Below, one piece after another: positions 36,674 to 46,828 of a stretch of 64,000 bases of DNA. The notes below the pieces were generated by a model. The model saw only the letters and a program-made list of their open reading frames with translations, ran no database searches and had not been told where the DNA came from. A program made the position numbers and the translations under genes. The stretch comes from SCBR16-9 sp964537975 (GTDB lineage Bacteria; Hydrogenedentota; Hydrogenedentia; Hydrogenedentales; SCBR16-9). Within the stretch, counting starts at the first letter, position 1. Every line of letters begins with the position of its first letter. The stretch is from the NCBI GenBank assembly GCA_964537975.1, contig CAZIDP010000010.1, positions 1 to 64,000 of the forward strand. Reading direction: 5' to 3'.

Positions 36674-37138
36674 CTATGTTTCTTCCCGAATTTCTTTCAA
36701 AACCTTTAGTTTAGCTTCAATCAATTGCGGGTGGTTTAGATTCAGCAAATTGCGCAATTGGTGTGCTAACCCGTCTTCATGGCCACTCAGAGTACCATCA
36801 CTATAAAATATACGCCAAACCTCTTCAATAATCGCTATCTTTTCAGGTGGCGAATAGGCTTTGTTTATTGTGTTTGTAAACCGCCAGAGGTCTGTACTGG
36901 CTTCCCGAGCAGCAAGTGCCTCCGTGAGAAGTTCTTCTGCCGCTACCGAATCCAACTGAAAACGTTTGGCTATGGTATCCAACACATGTCGACGTTCTGT
37001 CTCGGTAAAGGTTGTATCTGCCCGGGCAGCCTCCAGCAACACGACACACGTTGCCAAAGCAACCTTTTCTTTGTCATGTCGTGTATCTTCTGATTCGTTT
37101 TTTGGGAACAGTAACTCTGCAAACCGCCGCAAAACCAA
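36674..37138 (-). CDS. TerB-family protein
   Basis: This 154-residue protein starts at a TTG; no Met occurs in the frame, and aaaggaa lies 9 bases upstream, so TTG is well supported. The all-helical sequence carries the TerB/DjlA-like pattern: 'ALATCVVLLEAARADTTFTETER', 'LLTEAL', 'KIAIIEEVWRIFYSDGTLSGHED' with acidic residues between helices, and 'LLNLNHPQLIEAK'. TerB domains bind metal and were first seen in tellurite resistance clusters, but stand-alone copies like this occur widely with unknown function. It is cytosolic. The upstream minus-strand gene ends 81 bases away. Confidence 0.82.
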   Translation of the reverse strand: MVLRRFAELLFPKNESEDTRHDKEKVALATCVVLLEAARADTTFTETERRHVLDTIAKRFQLDSVAAEELLTEALAAREASTDLWRFTNTINKAYSPPEKIAIIEEVWRIFYSDGTLSGHEDGLAHQLRNLLNLNHPQLIEAKLKVLKEIREET

Positions 37139-37219
37139 CGCTACTTATTCCTTTCAATTATTGATAGTCCCAATATACCAAGCACCGATATCCAAGATGT
37201 AAGGCTTGCATCCAGACCA

Positions 37220-37957
37220 TCAATAAGATTCATCTTCTATATAATCAGCAGCTTCTTGCTCGTCAAGCCTATTTTGCAAGACCAGTATAATTTCATTGCC
37301 TTCGATTCTGAATGTATCTATACTTTGCTGGAATCGTTGAAAATCGGGATTATCTTCTAATCCTTCCAACAGGTTTTGTTTTCTAAATTCACTGAGGAAG
37401 AAATCGGGTAGATCTTCATTTTTCATTTCAATATTTTCTGCATACATTTCAAGTCGACCACCCACAATATCAACCCGCAATGTAGCCGACCCATTCATAT
37501 ATCGCCCATCCAAGGCACCAATGGGCATCACTTCTGACAGGGGTAAACTCATGTCACCTCGAATAGTTCCGTCTTCAATGGTAACGTAAAAATACTTGCC
37601 AAATTCAGCCATATCACTACCTTCAGGCAGATTCTGGATATAAGCATTTATCTCCCGATCAGACAGCCGCAATGTTGCCACCTCACCCGGGGTTTCGAAA
37701 GCTGCCTCAAAGGCTGCGATACGATCTTCCAATGCCTGCTGTTCTTGAGGCGGCAAGGAAACCATCGGCAAATCCATAGGTTCGGAATCAAGATACCGAT
37801 CGGCCAGCCGTCCTACTGCGGTATAAACTACAACAACCCCAACAATGACAAGCACTCCTAATACAATGGTTACGCCAAGGCAACTCTTCAGGCAGGGGCC
37901 ACCGCACCCACTCCGCTTTGCAGGTACTCCAGGTTCATAGATGGTCTGATTGGACAT
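37220..37957 (-). CDS. Membrane-anchored hypothetical protein
   Basis: The ATG at 37955-37957 is chosen ('MSNQTIYEPG') because ggaaggaaa lies upstream; a TTG seven codons earlier is the alternative. The 245-residue protein has a Cys-containing N-terminal stretch ('CGGPCLKSCLG'), one membrane helix (residues ~26-50) and a soluble domain. 'VATLRLSDREINAYIQNLP', 'YFYVTIEDGTIRGDMSLPL' and 'GSATLRVDIVGGRLEMYAEN' suggest a lipid-binding beta fold of the DUF2993/LmeA-like kind, though this is only a resemblance. I do not recognise a family. It lies between TerB and the HD-GYP regulator on the same strand. Confidence 0.7.
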   Translation of the reverse strand: MSNQTIYEPGVPAKRSGCGGPCLKSCLGVTIVLGVLVIVGVVVVYTAVGRLADRYLDSEPMDLPMVSLPPQEQQALEDRIAAFEAAFETPGEVATLRLSDREINAYIQNLPEGSDMAEFGKYFYVTIEDGTIRGDMSLPLSEVMPIGALDGRYMNGSATLRVDIVGGRLEMYAENIEMKNEDLPDFFLSEFRKQNLLEGLEDNPDFQRFQQSIDTFRIEGNEIILVLQNRLDEQEAADYIEDESY

Positions 37958-38139
37958 TGTTATATTTCCTTCCAACAAAGCATAACAATAACATTAGAAA
38001 ACATCAAGACATTAAAGGTAAATGAATCCGCATCCAATGACGGGAAATTTTGAAACGTAGGATAGCTAATTTAACCAGTGTACATCAAATAATACGAAAA
38101 CATGCGTGAAGGTTGCGGCTACTGCCAAATCAGCTGTAT

Positions 38140-39687
38140 TTACATGAGGGCATCCACATAATCATCGGGAAATGCGTCCCGGATAATTAAGATATCATTG
38201 AGATTTTCGAAAAAAACATCGACCAAATCGGGATCAAAATGTCTCCCTCGCTCTTCACAAAACAGTTCAAGGATTCTATCCAAATCCCAAGCTTTTTTAT
38301 ACGAACGTTCAACACCCAAGGCATCAAATACATCGGCAATACCGGTAATACGCCCAAATATATGTATTGCCTTGCCACTAAGCCCCAATGGATATCCAGT
38401 ACCATTGAACTTTTCATGGTGTTGCTGTGCAATAATTGCCGCAGATTGTAGCACCTGCCCTTTGGTAACTTTCAGCATGTCATACCCAATTTGTGCATGC
38501 GTCTTGATAATCTCGAATTCTTGAACAGTCAATTTACCAGGTTTGTTCAATATTGCATCTGGAATTCCAACCTTACCCACATCATGCAATGGTGCCGCCA
38601 AGCGAAGTACTTCCGCTTCATTTACACTCAACCCCACCTTCAGTCCAATCACCTTGCAATACTCTGCAACCCGTTTCACATGATTACCCGTTTCACGGGA
38701 CCGTGTTTCTACAATTTCGCCTAGTGTAAACACTATTTCCCGTTGGGCATCTTCCATATCACGTAGTAACCGGACATTCTCTAGCGCTGCTGCGGCGTGG
38801 TTTGCGACGATACTTAAAATTTTCAGGTCGCCATCAGAAAAAGGTTTTCCATTTCGCTTATTGGAAACATTCAATACTGCGACTACCCGCGGCTGAACAA
38901 GTCCCAAGCGGATGGCTTCACTCTCGAGGGGTGAGCATTTGCGCTCCAGAGGTACAGAAACAAACGACATGTCATGAGGAAGGTCGCGGTTCAATGTTTG
39001 AATGTTGGCTTTTACACCGTTCTCCGAAACCAATATCGGCTGGACATTCCTGGCCACCCACCCGGATACACTGCCCCCAATGTCTACCACGGCGCGTGTA
39101 GCACTCTCCGGCAGACCACTGCTACGCACCACCTCCAGGTATTTGCCATCCGCAGAGACCAGCATCAGTGAGCCACGGGTAGCATCTACCCGTTCAAGTG
39201 CTGCGTCCAACACATAGTCCAGCAACGTTTCTTCATCTCGAAATGAAGCAATTTTCTCACTAATATTAAACAGCTCGGTTATTTCGCGAAGCCGGGCTAT
39301 TTCATTGGTCATTTGTGAACGTTCAAGTGCATTATGTACAGCCATCTTAATCTCACTCAGATTAAAAGGCTTCAATACATAATCATAAGCCCCTTCTTTC
39401 ACAGCAGCACGTGCCGTGTCCAGGGTGCCAAATCCAGTCATAACAATGGACACCAAGTCCGGCTTCATCAGGTGTGCTTCATGAATCAGAGCGATCCCAT
39501 CCATTTCCGGCATCATGAGATCGGTGAACAATAGCGAAAACTCCATATCACCTTGGAGTTTCTCAATCGCTTCCACTCCGTTTCCAGCTACATCAACGGT
39601 ATAACCTTCATCAGATAAAATACTGGAAAGCAGTTCACGTATAACGACTTCGTCGTCAACAACAAGAATACGGCATTTGTTTGCCAT
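38140..39687 (-). CDS. Response regulator with GAF and HD-GYP domains
   Basis: The ATG at 39685-39687 follows ggagg. The 515-residue protein has a receiver domain at ~1-120 ('ILVVDDE', phospho-acceptor Asp in 'LLFTDLMMPEMDG', Lys in 'YDYVLKPFN'), a GAF domain at ~150-315 ('RGSLMLVSADGKYLEV', 'GWVARN') and an HD-GYP domain at ~320-500. The HD-GYP shows 'APLHDVGKVGIPDAILNKPG', 'HAQIGYDML' and 'HHEKFNGTGYPLGLSG', with both the HD pair and the GYP present, so it should hydrolyse cyclic di-GMP. Phosphorylation by an unlinked histidine kinase would control it. It is upstream of the 37957 gene on the same strand, with a gap of about 180 bases. Confidence 0.94.
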   Translation of the reverse strand: MANKCRILVVDDEVVIRELLSSILSDEGYTVDVAGNGVEAIEKLQGDMEFSLLFTDLMMPEMDGIALIHEAHLMKPDLVSIVMTGFGTLDTARAAVKEGAYDYVLKPFNLSEIKMAVHNALERSQMTNEIARLREITELFNISEKIASFRDEETLLDYVLDAALERVDATRGSLMLVSADGKYLEVVRSSGLPESATRAVVDIGGSVSGWVARNVQPILVSENGVKANIQTLNRDLPHDMSFVSVPLERKCSPLESEAIRLGLVQPRVVAVLNVSNKRNGKPFSDGDLKILSIVANHAAAALENVRLLRDMEDAQREIVFTLGEIVETRSRETGNHVKRVAEYCKVIGLKVGLSVNEAEVLRLAAPLHDVGKVGIPDAILNKPGKLTVQEFEIIKTHAQIGYDMLKVTKGQVLQSAAIIAQQHHEKFNGTGYPLGLSGKAIHIFGRITGIADVFDALGVERSYKKAWDLDRILELFCEERGRHFDPDLVDVFFENLNDILIIRDAFPDDYVDALM

Positions 39688-39738
39688 CAAATTGCACTAC
39701 CTCCAAAAAAAACCTGTTCATGCTCAACTCTAACATAT

Positions 39739-41148
39739 TTATTGCATTTTGTCATGTTTTTTTGGTGTCCAGTTTGGTGTAAGTCGTTCCCGAGCATTCT
39801 GTAAAGCCTGGAGCACCTGCGATGGTGCCGTTCCACCTATGTGATTTCGTCGTGAAACCAATGTTTCCGGTTCCAAAAATGCATGGATATCTTCTTCGAA
39901 CTTCGGGCTGAAACGCTGGTATTCTTCCAGGGATAATGCTGGCAAGGTTGTTTCTGTTGCAAGACAATGTCGAACAATCCGTCCAACAATGCCGTGTGCT
40001 TCACGAAAGGGAACTCCCTTCGTAACCAGATAATCTGCCAAGTCTGTTGCTTCCATGAATCCTGCACGCGTGGCGTCAGCCATCACCTCCCGGTTGAAAG
40101 TTATAGCCGGAATCATTCGACCATAGACTTCCAGGCACAACTGCGTTGTGTCGCTCGCATCGAAAAGTGGCTCTTTATCTTCCTGCAAGTCTCGGTTATA
40201 CGTCATTGGCAACCCCTTCATCAGCACTAAAAGCGCAGTCAGGTCACCATATACCCTGCCTGTCTTACCACGAACCAACTCGGCTACATCGGGGTTCTTT
40301 TTTTGGGGCATAATACTGGAACCAGTTGTAAATGCATCGCCAATTTCTATGAAACCGAATTGCGGACAGGACCAGAGAATCAACTCCTCACTGAAACGTG
40401 ACAGATGCATCATCACCAAGGCACAATCCGAAACAAACTCTACGAGGTGGTCACGGTCACTTACAGCATCCATACTATTTCGGGTTACCCCGTCAAATTC
40501 AAGGATTTCTGCAACCAAGTTACGGTCAATCGGGTATGGTGTACCCGCCAAAGCTGCTGAGCCCAAGGGCAAGATGTTCACACGATTTCGCAATTCACTA
40601 AACCGTGCCGCATCACGTTGAAACATTTCCGTATAGGCCAGTAAATGGTGTGCTAAAAGTACAGGTTGTGCAGGTTGTAGATGGGTGTAACCCGGTAAAA
40701 TAACATCCAGATGCTCCTCCGAGCATTCAATTAACACCAACTGTAAATGACCCAGCAATAAGAGGATGGTATCGATTTGATCACGCATCCAAAGCCGAAT
40801 GTCTGTTGCAATCTGATCATTACGGCTTCGACCGGTATGCAGTCTTTTTCCCGCATCACCAATTTTCTCCACCAATGCCGCTTCAATGTTCGTGTGAACA
40901 TCTTCAAGCGCAGGATTCCACTTCAATAAACCAGAAGCTATGTCTTCCAGGACAGAAGCCAGACCAACACAGATTTTATCGGCATCTTCCTCAGATATAA
41001 TACCGCATTTGCCCAACATCTGGGCATGTGCCAGACTACCCTGGATATCCCAAGTCGCTAACCTTGCATCAAACGAAACCGATTCACCCAGCGTTTCAAC
41101 AAGCGAGTCTGTGGCTCCTTCAAACCGGCCACCCCACAATTTGCTCAT
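39739..41148 (-). CDS. argH: Argininosuccinate lyase
   Basis: This 469-residue protein has the normal length for ArgH. It starts 'MSKLWGGRF' and has 'HTGRSRNDQIATD', 'LPGYTHLQPAQP', 'PLGSAALAGTPYPIDR' and the fumarase/aspartase-superfamily signature 'GSSIMPQKKNP' with the mobile catalytic Ser. It cleaves argininosuccinate to arginine and fumarate in the cytosol, the last step of arginine synthesis. The start has an aagggg site upstream. It is not beside other arg genes here; it precedes the HD-GYP regulator on the same strand by 51 bases, so the two may be co-transcribed. Confidence 0.97.
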   Translation of the reverse strand: MSKLWGGRFEGATDSLVETLGESVSFDARLATWDIQGSLAHAQMLGKCGIISEEDADKICVGLASVLEDIASGLLKWNPALEDVHTNIEAALVEKIGDAGKRLHTGRSRNDQIATDIRLWMRDQIDTILLLLGHLQLVLIECSEEHLDVILPGYTHLQPAQPVLLAHHLLAYTEMFQRDAARFSELRNRVNILPLGSAALAGTPYPIDRNLVAEILEFDGVTRNSMDAVSDRDHLVEFVSDCALVMMHLSRFSEELILWSCPQFGFIEIGDAFTTGSSIMPQKKNPDVAELVRGKTGRVYGDLTALLVLMKGLPMTYNRDLQEDKEPLFDASDTTQLCLEVYGRMIPAITFNREVMADATRAGFMEATDLADYLVTKGVPFREAHGIVGRIVRHCLATETTLPALSLEEYQRFSPKFEEDIHAFLEPETLVSRRNHIGGTAPSQVLQALQNARERLTPNWTPKKHDKMQ

Positions 41149-41769
41149 TCCAACCCCTTCTAGAAACCCAGCATAAGTCCATTTTGTACAAATAATAATA
41201 AATGTATAAATTCTATTTAGATATCTTCATGCAACAAATACACGACGTATAGCGATAGTTGCACTATAGCAGAACTCTGAGATGATATTAACAATGCCTA
41301 AAAGATAACTTTTTGTTCATACTTGAATGATACCTTATTTTGGCACAACTTTGCTAAATCATACCAGAGAATCAAAAAAATAATGATGGATTATGTGATT
41401 ATTGCGAACATAACAAAATAATTATAGCAATAATATAAATATTCCTTTTCCGATCAAAGAAATAAAACCAATAAAATATAGCTATAGAAATGGCGTGGTA
41501 CTGTCCAACTCAAACGATTATAGCGTATAACACGACCCCGTGCAGTTGAGACAACAATGCCAGATTTTAAAAAGAGGAAGGGAATTGCAACTAAAAAACC
41601 GTATTCATGTACATAACAACATTACGAGACAGCACCTTGAGTTTTATACGGCTAGTTTTCGATATCGATCAGCTATATTTCAATTTGTATTATTGGAAAC
41701 TTACAATGAAATACACGCACATAAGAACTCACACATAGGAACACACAAACCTAAACGATTATAATAAAA
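41149..41769. other. Long intergenic region
   Basis: About 620 AT-rich bases lie between argH and the leuB terminator. A plus-strand open frame at about 41540-41764 has no ribosome binding site, no family features and a biased composition; I do not accept it. The argH promoter must lie at the 41149 end. Confidence 0.5.
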
Positions 41770-41834
41770 AAGTCCCAAACAACATAGACAATGTGCAATA
41801 TATCTTATCCAAATTATCTGATAGATTGGGACTT
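41766..41834 (-). terminator. Terminator of leuB
   Basis: On the minus strand aagtcccaa and ttgggactt (9 bp) close a ~47-nt loop and are followed by tttttatt. The stem is good but the loop is unusually long; it sits 20 bases after the leuB stop. Confidence 0.65.
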
Positions 41835-41853
41835 CTGTGGTACTCACCAGAAA

Positions 41854-42951
41854 TTACTTTAAAAGCGCTTCGACCACTTTGTCGCCAAAGGCAGCCGTCT
41901 CCATAATCGTCAATTTTCCTTCGGGGTCTCGCAAATCGGCTGTTGTAATTCCTGCACCGAATACCTGCCGCATGGCATCCCAGACAGCGCGTGCTTCATG
42001 CTTCATACCAAAACTTTTATCCAGCATCATTGCCACTGAACCCAGCATACTGTACGGGTTGGCGATGCCTTTACCCGCAATATCCGGTGCGGAACCATGA
42101 GACGGCTCATAATAAGCTTTATCCGGACCTACGCAGGCAGAGGGCATCAGTCCCAGTGAACCCAATATCCCACCACCCAGATCGCTCAGGATGTCACCAA
42201 ACATATTTTCCATCACCATGACATCGAACTGTCGTGGGTTTATCACCAATGCTGTTGCCGCGGCATCGACGATGATGTGCTTTACTGTCACCTCCGGGTA
42301 TTCGATTGCGACTTCTTCGAGAACTTCATTCCAAAGAACACTGGACTTCAAAACATTGCTTTTGTGTACATTGTGCAACAATTTTTTCCGATCCATGGCT
42401 TCTTTGAATGCAACGTGCATTATTTCTTTGATCTGGTCTTCATCGTATTCCAGGTGTTCAACGACAAATCGTTTTCCGTTTTCATTTACTCCCTGAATTT
42501 TTTTACCAAAGTATAGTCCACCCACCAGTTCACGGATCATCATAATGTCGATCCCACCTTCAACCACATGGGACTTCAATGGTGAGAAATGGGCAAGTTC
42601 CGGGGGAAGGTAAACCGGTCGGAAATTGGCAAAAGTATTGTAGCGTTTACGAAGTGGAAGCAAAGCACCGCGTTCGGGTTGCTCATCGACAGGAATCTTG
42701 CGCGATTCTTCAAAACTCAACCCGATAGGACCTTTTAGAATGGCGTCAGCCCTGTCACATATTGATTTGGTTTCTTCTGGGAAAGCATGTCCATGCTTAA
42801 AATAAGCATTACCACCAAAATCACCATGCTGTATATCAAAACGGGCTTCTGAAACGGATTCAACTGCACGCAGTACTTTTTCTGCTTCCAGCGCCAATTC
42901 CGGACCAATACCATCGCCCGCTAAGAGAGCTATTGTGTATTTCTTTTTCAT
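41854..42951 (-). CDS. leuB: 3-Isopropylmalate dehydrogenase
   Basis: The ATG at 42949-42951 ('MKKKYTIALLAGDGIGPEL') is chosen, with gagg 8 bases upstream; a GTG four codons earlier is the alternative. The 365-residue protein has the NAD-dependent beta-decarboxylating dehydrogenase features: 'GDGIGPE', 'PERGALLPLRKRYNTFANFRP', 'IMMIRELVGGLYFG' (typical for LeuB) and 'VMENMFGDILSDLGGGILGSLGLMPSA', then 'EPSHGSAPDIAGKGIANP'. It oxidatively decarboxylates 3-isopropylmalate in leucine synthesis, in the cytosol. No leuA, leuC or leuD lies in the window. Confidence 0.95.
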   Translation of the reverse strand: MKKKYTIALLAGDGIGPELALEAEKVLRAVESVSEARFDIQHGDFGGNAYFKHGHAFPEETKSICDRADAILKGPIGLSFEESRKIPVDEQPERGALLPLRKRYNTFANFRPVYLPPELAHFSPLKSHVVEGGIDIMMIRELVGGLYFGKKIQGVNENGKRFVVEHLEYDEDQIKEIMHVAFKEAMDRKKLLHNVHKSNVLKSSVLWNEVLEEVAIEYPEVTVKHIIVDAAATALVINPRQFDVMVMENMFGDILSDLGGGILGSLGLMPSACVGPDKAYYEPSHGSAPDIAGKGIANPYSMLGSVAMMLDKSFGMKHEARAVWDAMRQVFGAGITTADLRDPEGKLTIMETAAFGDKVVEALLK

Positions 42952-43455
42952 TCGTATCCTCACTACTGTATTGAAGCCTCATTAACATTTTTCAAAGCAC
43001 AAGACGCGTACAAGTCCCAACCTTTTCCGGCTAAGCCTGGCTCTCACACCATGCCACTCGTAAAGATTTATATACCGGAATGCATACGCAAACGACACGT
43101 TAAGGCATCTGGAGTAACGCTATCAGGCAAAAAATAGTTTCTGCCCAATAATGGTTGGAAGGGGATTCACCGTCAAAATCAGTACACAATAATAGCATAA
43201 AAAACTGCTATTTTTCATATCATCCTGAACACAAGCTGCCGCAACCATAAATATGCCCTATAATATAATTGAGACAAAAAAATAGCTGACAACTGCTTCT
43301 TCGCTGTCTTATCTCGTGAATATACATTGGAATTGGTTTCACAATCATATAAACTTAGCAAGTTCGGAGGTTACAGGTTTGTCGTACTATATAATGCTTG
43401 TATCTGTTGAACACTAGGTGCTATCGGAATTCTGAAAGTAAGGAGGAAGTTTCTG
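42952..43455. other. Divergent intergenic region
   Basis: About 500 bases lie between divergent leuB and the WbsX-like gene. No open frame is convincing. It must hold both promoters; I could not choose among several TATA-like words near 43350. Confidence 0.5.
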
Positions 43456-46400
43456 ATGACAAGTTTTTTACTGATGACGTCAATCATTCTGGGAGCTGCA
43501 ACATCATTGACTCCGGTAACAGGATGGAATTTTCTTGAAGCGGGTAACCATGAAGGTTGGGCCCCAAATCAATTCATTACAGATGTACGCATTGAAGAAG
43601 GCATTCTTTCAGGATATACAAACGGGCATGATGCATTCTTCCTTAACCGCAGTGTGTCTTTTTCCGCGTCGCCATTTTACTATGTCCAGATTCGAATTCG
43701 AGCGGACAGGGGCGGCATGGGCAAATTGTATTGGTCTGAAGCGCTTGAAGGGCAATATGGCGGATTGACCGAGGCGCAAACCGTGCAATTCAATCTTGCT
43801 GGTACAGGAGAGTGGGAAGTGATAACGTTGTTTCCGTATTGGCACACGGTCAACACGATCCAACAGTTACGTTTAAATATTCCATATGGCGCACAGTTTG
43901 AGATAGACGCCATTGAAGTGTACGACCTGAGAGAAGTGACTGGTGACGGCGAGGCAGGCCAGACCGCCTGGGAGACTTCAGACATCACAACCTGGTGGCA
44001 ATCACCGGACGGTCGTGTTCTAATGGCTCCTCCTTTTCCAACAGACTCTCCGGATCCAGGCTGGAACGAGCGTTTCGGCAATCTGGATGTAGACAACCTG
44101 TCCTGGGCAACACTACAAATACAATCAGAGTATGATGGTCTTGCCGCGATAGTGTGGGCTTCCATGCATTCTCATGGTCTGAAACGCGAATACTTTCCTG
44201 TACGTGCCGGAGAGACCTCGAACATCTATGTTGTCGAGTTGGCAGAGCTAACCGGTTGGGAAACTCCGGTGATTGCTTTGGGTGTGCAGTTGCCCGGAGA
44301 TGGTCAGGCCAGCTTGCAATCTGTGCAACTCGGTGCAGAACCCACAGGCCCTGCTCAACTTGAGGTTTCCTATTTCGGATTTGAAAACATGCCAAACCGT
44401 ATTGGCATGGACGCTTCTATCCTGTTGCGCATTGAAAACCATGGCGGTAGTGCGGCAGGAATAGACCATTTTGAGTTTATAACACCAGACGGTCTGGAAG
44501 TGGTCTCAGCACCGGACTCAACCATAGTGGCCCCTGTGAAATATGGTGAATTCATTGATTTGCTGTGGACGGTTCGGGCTGACGAAAACAAGACCCATAC
44601 AGCCGATTTAATCGGCAATCATCAAATCGACCTGACTGACCTGTTGCACCTGGTTTCATTGTACAACGCGGGTGATTTCCATTGTGTACAGCATGCACAT
44701 TACACATCATATCACCCCGGGCTTGGTAATAATGCCTGCCTCCCACATCACAGTGATTATAACCCGACCGACTGGCAGATCAACATGGCGGAATTACTAC
44801 GCCTGGTACAATTCTACAATGCAGGTGCCTACCACGCACGTTTCGAAACAGAAGATGGTTTCGCACCAGGCGCCGCCAGCGAAAAAGAATTCAACCGTGA
44901 CAATCAGGTATTTGAAGTAGAAGTTCGATTTACTGGTGACGATGCACCGACTTCTGCAATAACTTCTCTGACATTTACACCGTCATTAAACCTGCCCGTG
45001 GCAGACTATGTGCCAGAGCCGCAACCAATAGAGACAGAGCTGGACATTGCTGCTTACTATTTTCCAGGCTGGGACACCATCGCCAAGTGGCGTCCGATTC
45101 ATTTAACAGCCCCTATACGCAAACCTGTACTTGGATATTATGACGAAAGCAATCCAGAAGTTGTAGATTGGCAGATTAAGTGGGCTGTTGAAAATGGTAT
45201 ATCGACTTTTCTCGTAGACTGGTACTGGGTCGATGGGTCTCGGCATCTGGAGCACTGGTTTGATGCGTACCGACAAGCCCGCTACCGCGACCATCTCGAG
45301 GTTGCGATAATGTGGGCCAATCACAATCCTCCGGGCACGCATTCACACGAAGATTGGGTGCGTGTAACAGAACACTGGATCGAGCATTATTTTTCACTGG
45401 ACTCCTACTATCACATTGATGGAATGCCTGCGGTGTTCATTTGGGACCCACGTGGCATACGCAATGATCTGGGCAGTTCAGAAGCTGTACGTGCCGCATT
45501 TGATGAATCACAACGCCTGGCACAAGAAGCTGGATATGCAGGGATTTATTACGCAGCCCTGTTCGGTCATGAATCCAGTGATCTCGTTGCGATGCTCGAA
45601 GCGGAAGGCTATTCCGGAACCACCACCTATCATGAATGGGGTGATGTAACTGGACAACAGACACAATTTCGGCGTGAGGATTTTGAAGAAGTAGTACAAA
45701 CGACACCAAAGCATTGGCTTGAAAAATTACAACGCTCCCTGCCGTTAGAATACTTCCCGGTAGCCACCACCGGATGGGACTCCCGGCCCTGGCACGGTAC
45801 GCAGTCACTTGTGATTGCTGGACGCACACCAGAACGCTTTGAGCGACTCCTGAGAAATGTCCAGACATTTTGTGCCGATCACCAGAAAGAGCTGCTGGTC
45901 ATTGGTCCGATGAATGAATGGGGTGAGGGCAGTTATATCGAACCAGCCACAGAATATGGGTTTGAAATGTACGAAGCCATTCGTGATGTCTTTGGCATTG
46001 GAAGTCCGGAAACATGGCCTGTGAATGTAGCACCTGTAGACGTGGGCTTGGGCCCCTATGATTTCCCACCACTCATACCCAGATCACATTGGGATTTTAT
46101 TGATGGCACCCAGAGCTGGACACCCATGATGGGTATAGGAGATTTTCGGCATGAGAATCAAAGTTTGCGTTTCCGCAGCATGACCCCTGATCCTGCCTTT
46201 ACCATAGATTTTGCTCCATTACGCGCTGATGATTTTGACTTCATGGAAGTTCGCATGCGGGTTGTCGGCAACAATCCCGGTGCCGGACAACTTTTCTGGT
46301 CATCCAATGGTCGTGCCATAACGGAAAGTACCAGCGTTCGATTTACACTCGCTACAGACGGATTAACACACACATACCGGGTTAGTCTTGCGGAGCATGC

Positions 46401-46506
46401 CCGTTGGCGTGGCCAGATCACCGGACTACGCTTCGATCCCTGCACCGTCAGCAATATCGACGTGACGATAGAGGACTTTCGTCTGGTGCCTGCGGGTGAG
46501 GAATAG
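43456..46506 (+). CDS. Secreted WbsX/GH99-like protein with dockerin-like repeats
   Basis: This 1016-residue protein starts after aaggaggaag and has a signal peptide (residues ~1-20). Residues ~25-290 contain carbohydrate-binding-like beta domains. Residues ~390-480 hold two dockerin-like copies: 'DLIGNHQIDLTDLLHLVSLYNAG' in parts and 'DWQINMAELLRLVQFYNAG', closed by 'ETEDGFAPG'. Residues ~515-850 match the WbsX/GH99-like TIM barrel: 'AAYYFPGWD', 'GISTFLVDWYWVDG', 'GMPAVFIWDP' and 'GPMNEWGEGSYIEPA', where the Asn-Glu pair marks the active-site region. A further binding-like domain ends the protein. GH99 enzymes cleave alpha-mannosides internally; the substrate here is unknown. Confidence 0.87.
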   Translation: MTSFLLMTSIILGAATSLTPVTGWNFLEAGNHEGWAPNQFITDVRIEEGILSGYTNGHDAFFLNRSVSFSASPFYYVQIRIRADRGGMGKLYWSEALEGQYGGLTEAQTVQFNLAGTGEWEVITLFPYWHTVNTIQQLRLNIPYGAQFEIDAIEVYDLREVTGDGEAGQTAWETSDITTWWQSPDGRVLMAPPFPTDSPDPGWNERFGNLDVDNLSWATLQIQSEYDGLAAIVWASMHSHGLKREYFPVRAGETSNIYVVELAELTGWETPVIALGVQLPGDGQASLQSVQLGAEPTGPAQLEVSYFGFENMPNRIGMDASILLRIENHGGSAAGIDHFEFITPDGLEVVSAPDSTIVAPVKYGEFIDLLWTVRADENKTHTADLIGNHQIDLTDLLHLVSLYNAGDFHCVQHAHYTSYHPGLGNNACLPHHSDYNPTDWQINMAELLRLVQFYNAGAYHARFETEDGFAPGAASEKEFNRDNQVFEVEVRFTGDDAPTSAITSLTFTPSLNLPVADYVPEPQPIETELDIAAYYFPGWDTIAKWRPIHLTAPIRKPVLGYYDESNPEVVDWQIKWAVENGISTFLVDWYWVDGSRHLEHWFDAYRQARYRDHLEVAIMWANHNPPGTHSHEDWVRVTEHWIEHYFSLDSYYHIDGMPAVFIWDPRGIRNDLGSSEAVRAAFDESQRLAQEAGYAGIYYAALFGHESSDLVAMLEAEGYSGTTTYHEWGDVTGQQTQFRREDFEEVVQTTPKHWLEKLQRSLPLEYFPVATTGWDSRPWHGTQSLVIAGRTPERFERLLRNVQTFCADHQKELLVIGPMNEWGEGSYIEPATEYGFEMYEAIRDVFGIGSPETWPVNVAPVDVGLGPYDFPPLIPRSHWDFIDGTQSWTPMMGIGDFRHENQSLRFRSMTPDPAFTIDFAPLRADDFDFMEVRMRVVGNNPGAGQLFWSSNGRAITESTSVRFTLATDGLTHTYRVSLAEHARWRGQITGLRFDPCTVSNIDVTIEDFRLVPAGEE

Positions 46507-46828
46507 CAAAGCAACAATGATGTCATGACTTTTTCGGAAGCAGATCACACAATGGTTTGCTTCCGGCAATTCATATTATTTTCAATTGCTGTTATAATTA
46601 AAACTGATGGCTGGATTATGTTCGATTACGGGTTCTGCAAAAGCTATGATGCATATTAACCGGTAGATGTGAAATATCATGCCATTACTCGATTTGGTTG
46701 AAGGCATTGCTTCATTTTGATGGAAATAAAATAATATAAAAAACTCAATTGAAACGTCATTATATCTATAATTTTGTTAAACTATATGTATTGTAATTAT
46801 ATATTTGGCTTAAAAGGATAGTAAGAAC
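46507..46828. other. Intergenic region with weak hairpin
   Basis: About 320 bases. A hairpin (cggaagca / tgcttccg, 46535-46565) follows the WbsX-like gene but has no T tract. The rest is AT-rich and should contain the promoter of the protease/Doc cassette. Confidence 0.5.

Noticed and set aside
39739..39967. Alternative minus-strand frame within the argH 3' end
   Set aside because: Overlaps argH in another frame; argH motifs run uninterrupted to its stop.
41540..41764. Plus-strand open frame in the argH-leuB spacer
   Set aside because: No ribosome binding site, no family features, composition like the surrounding spacer.
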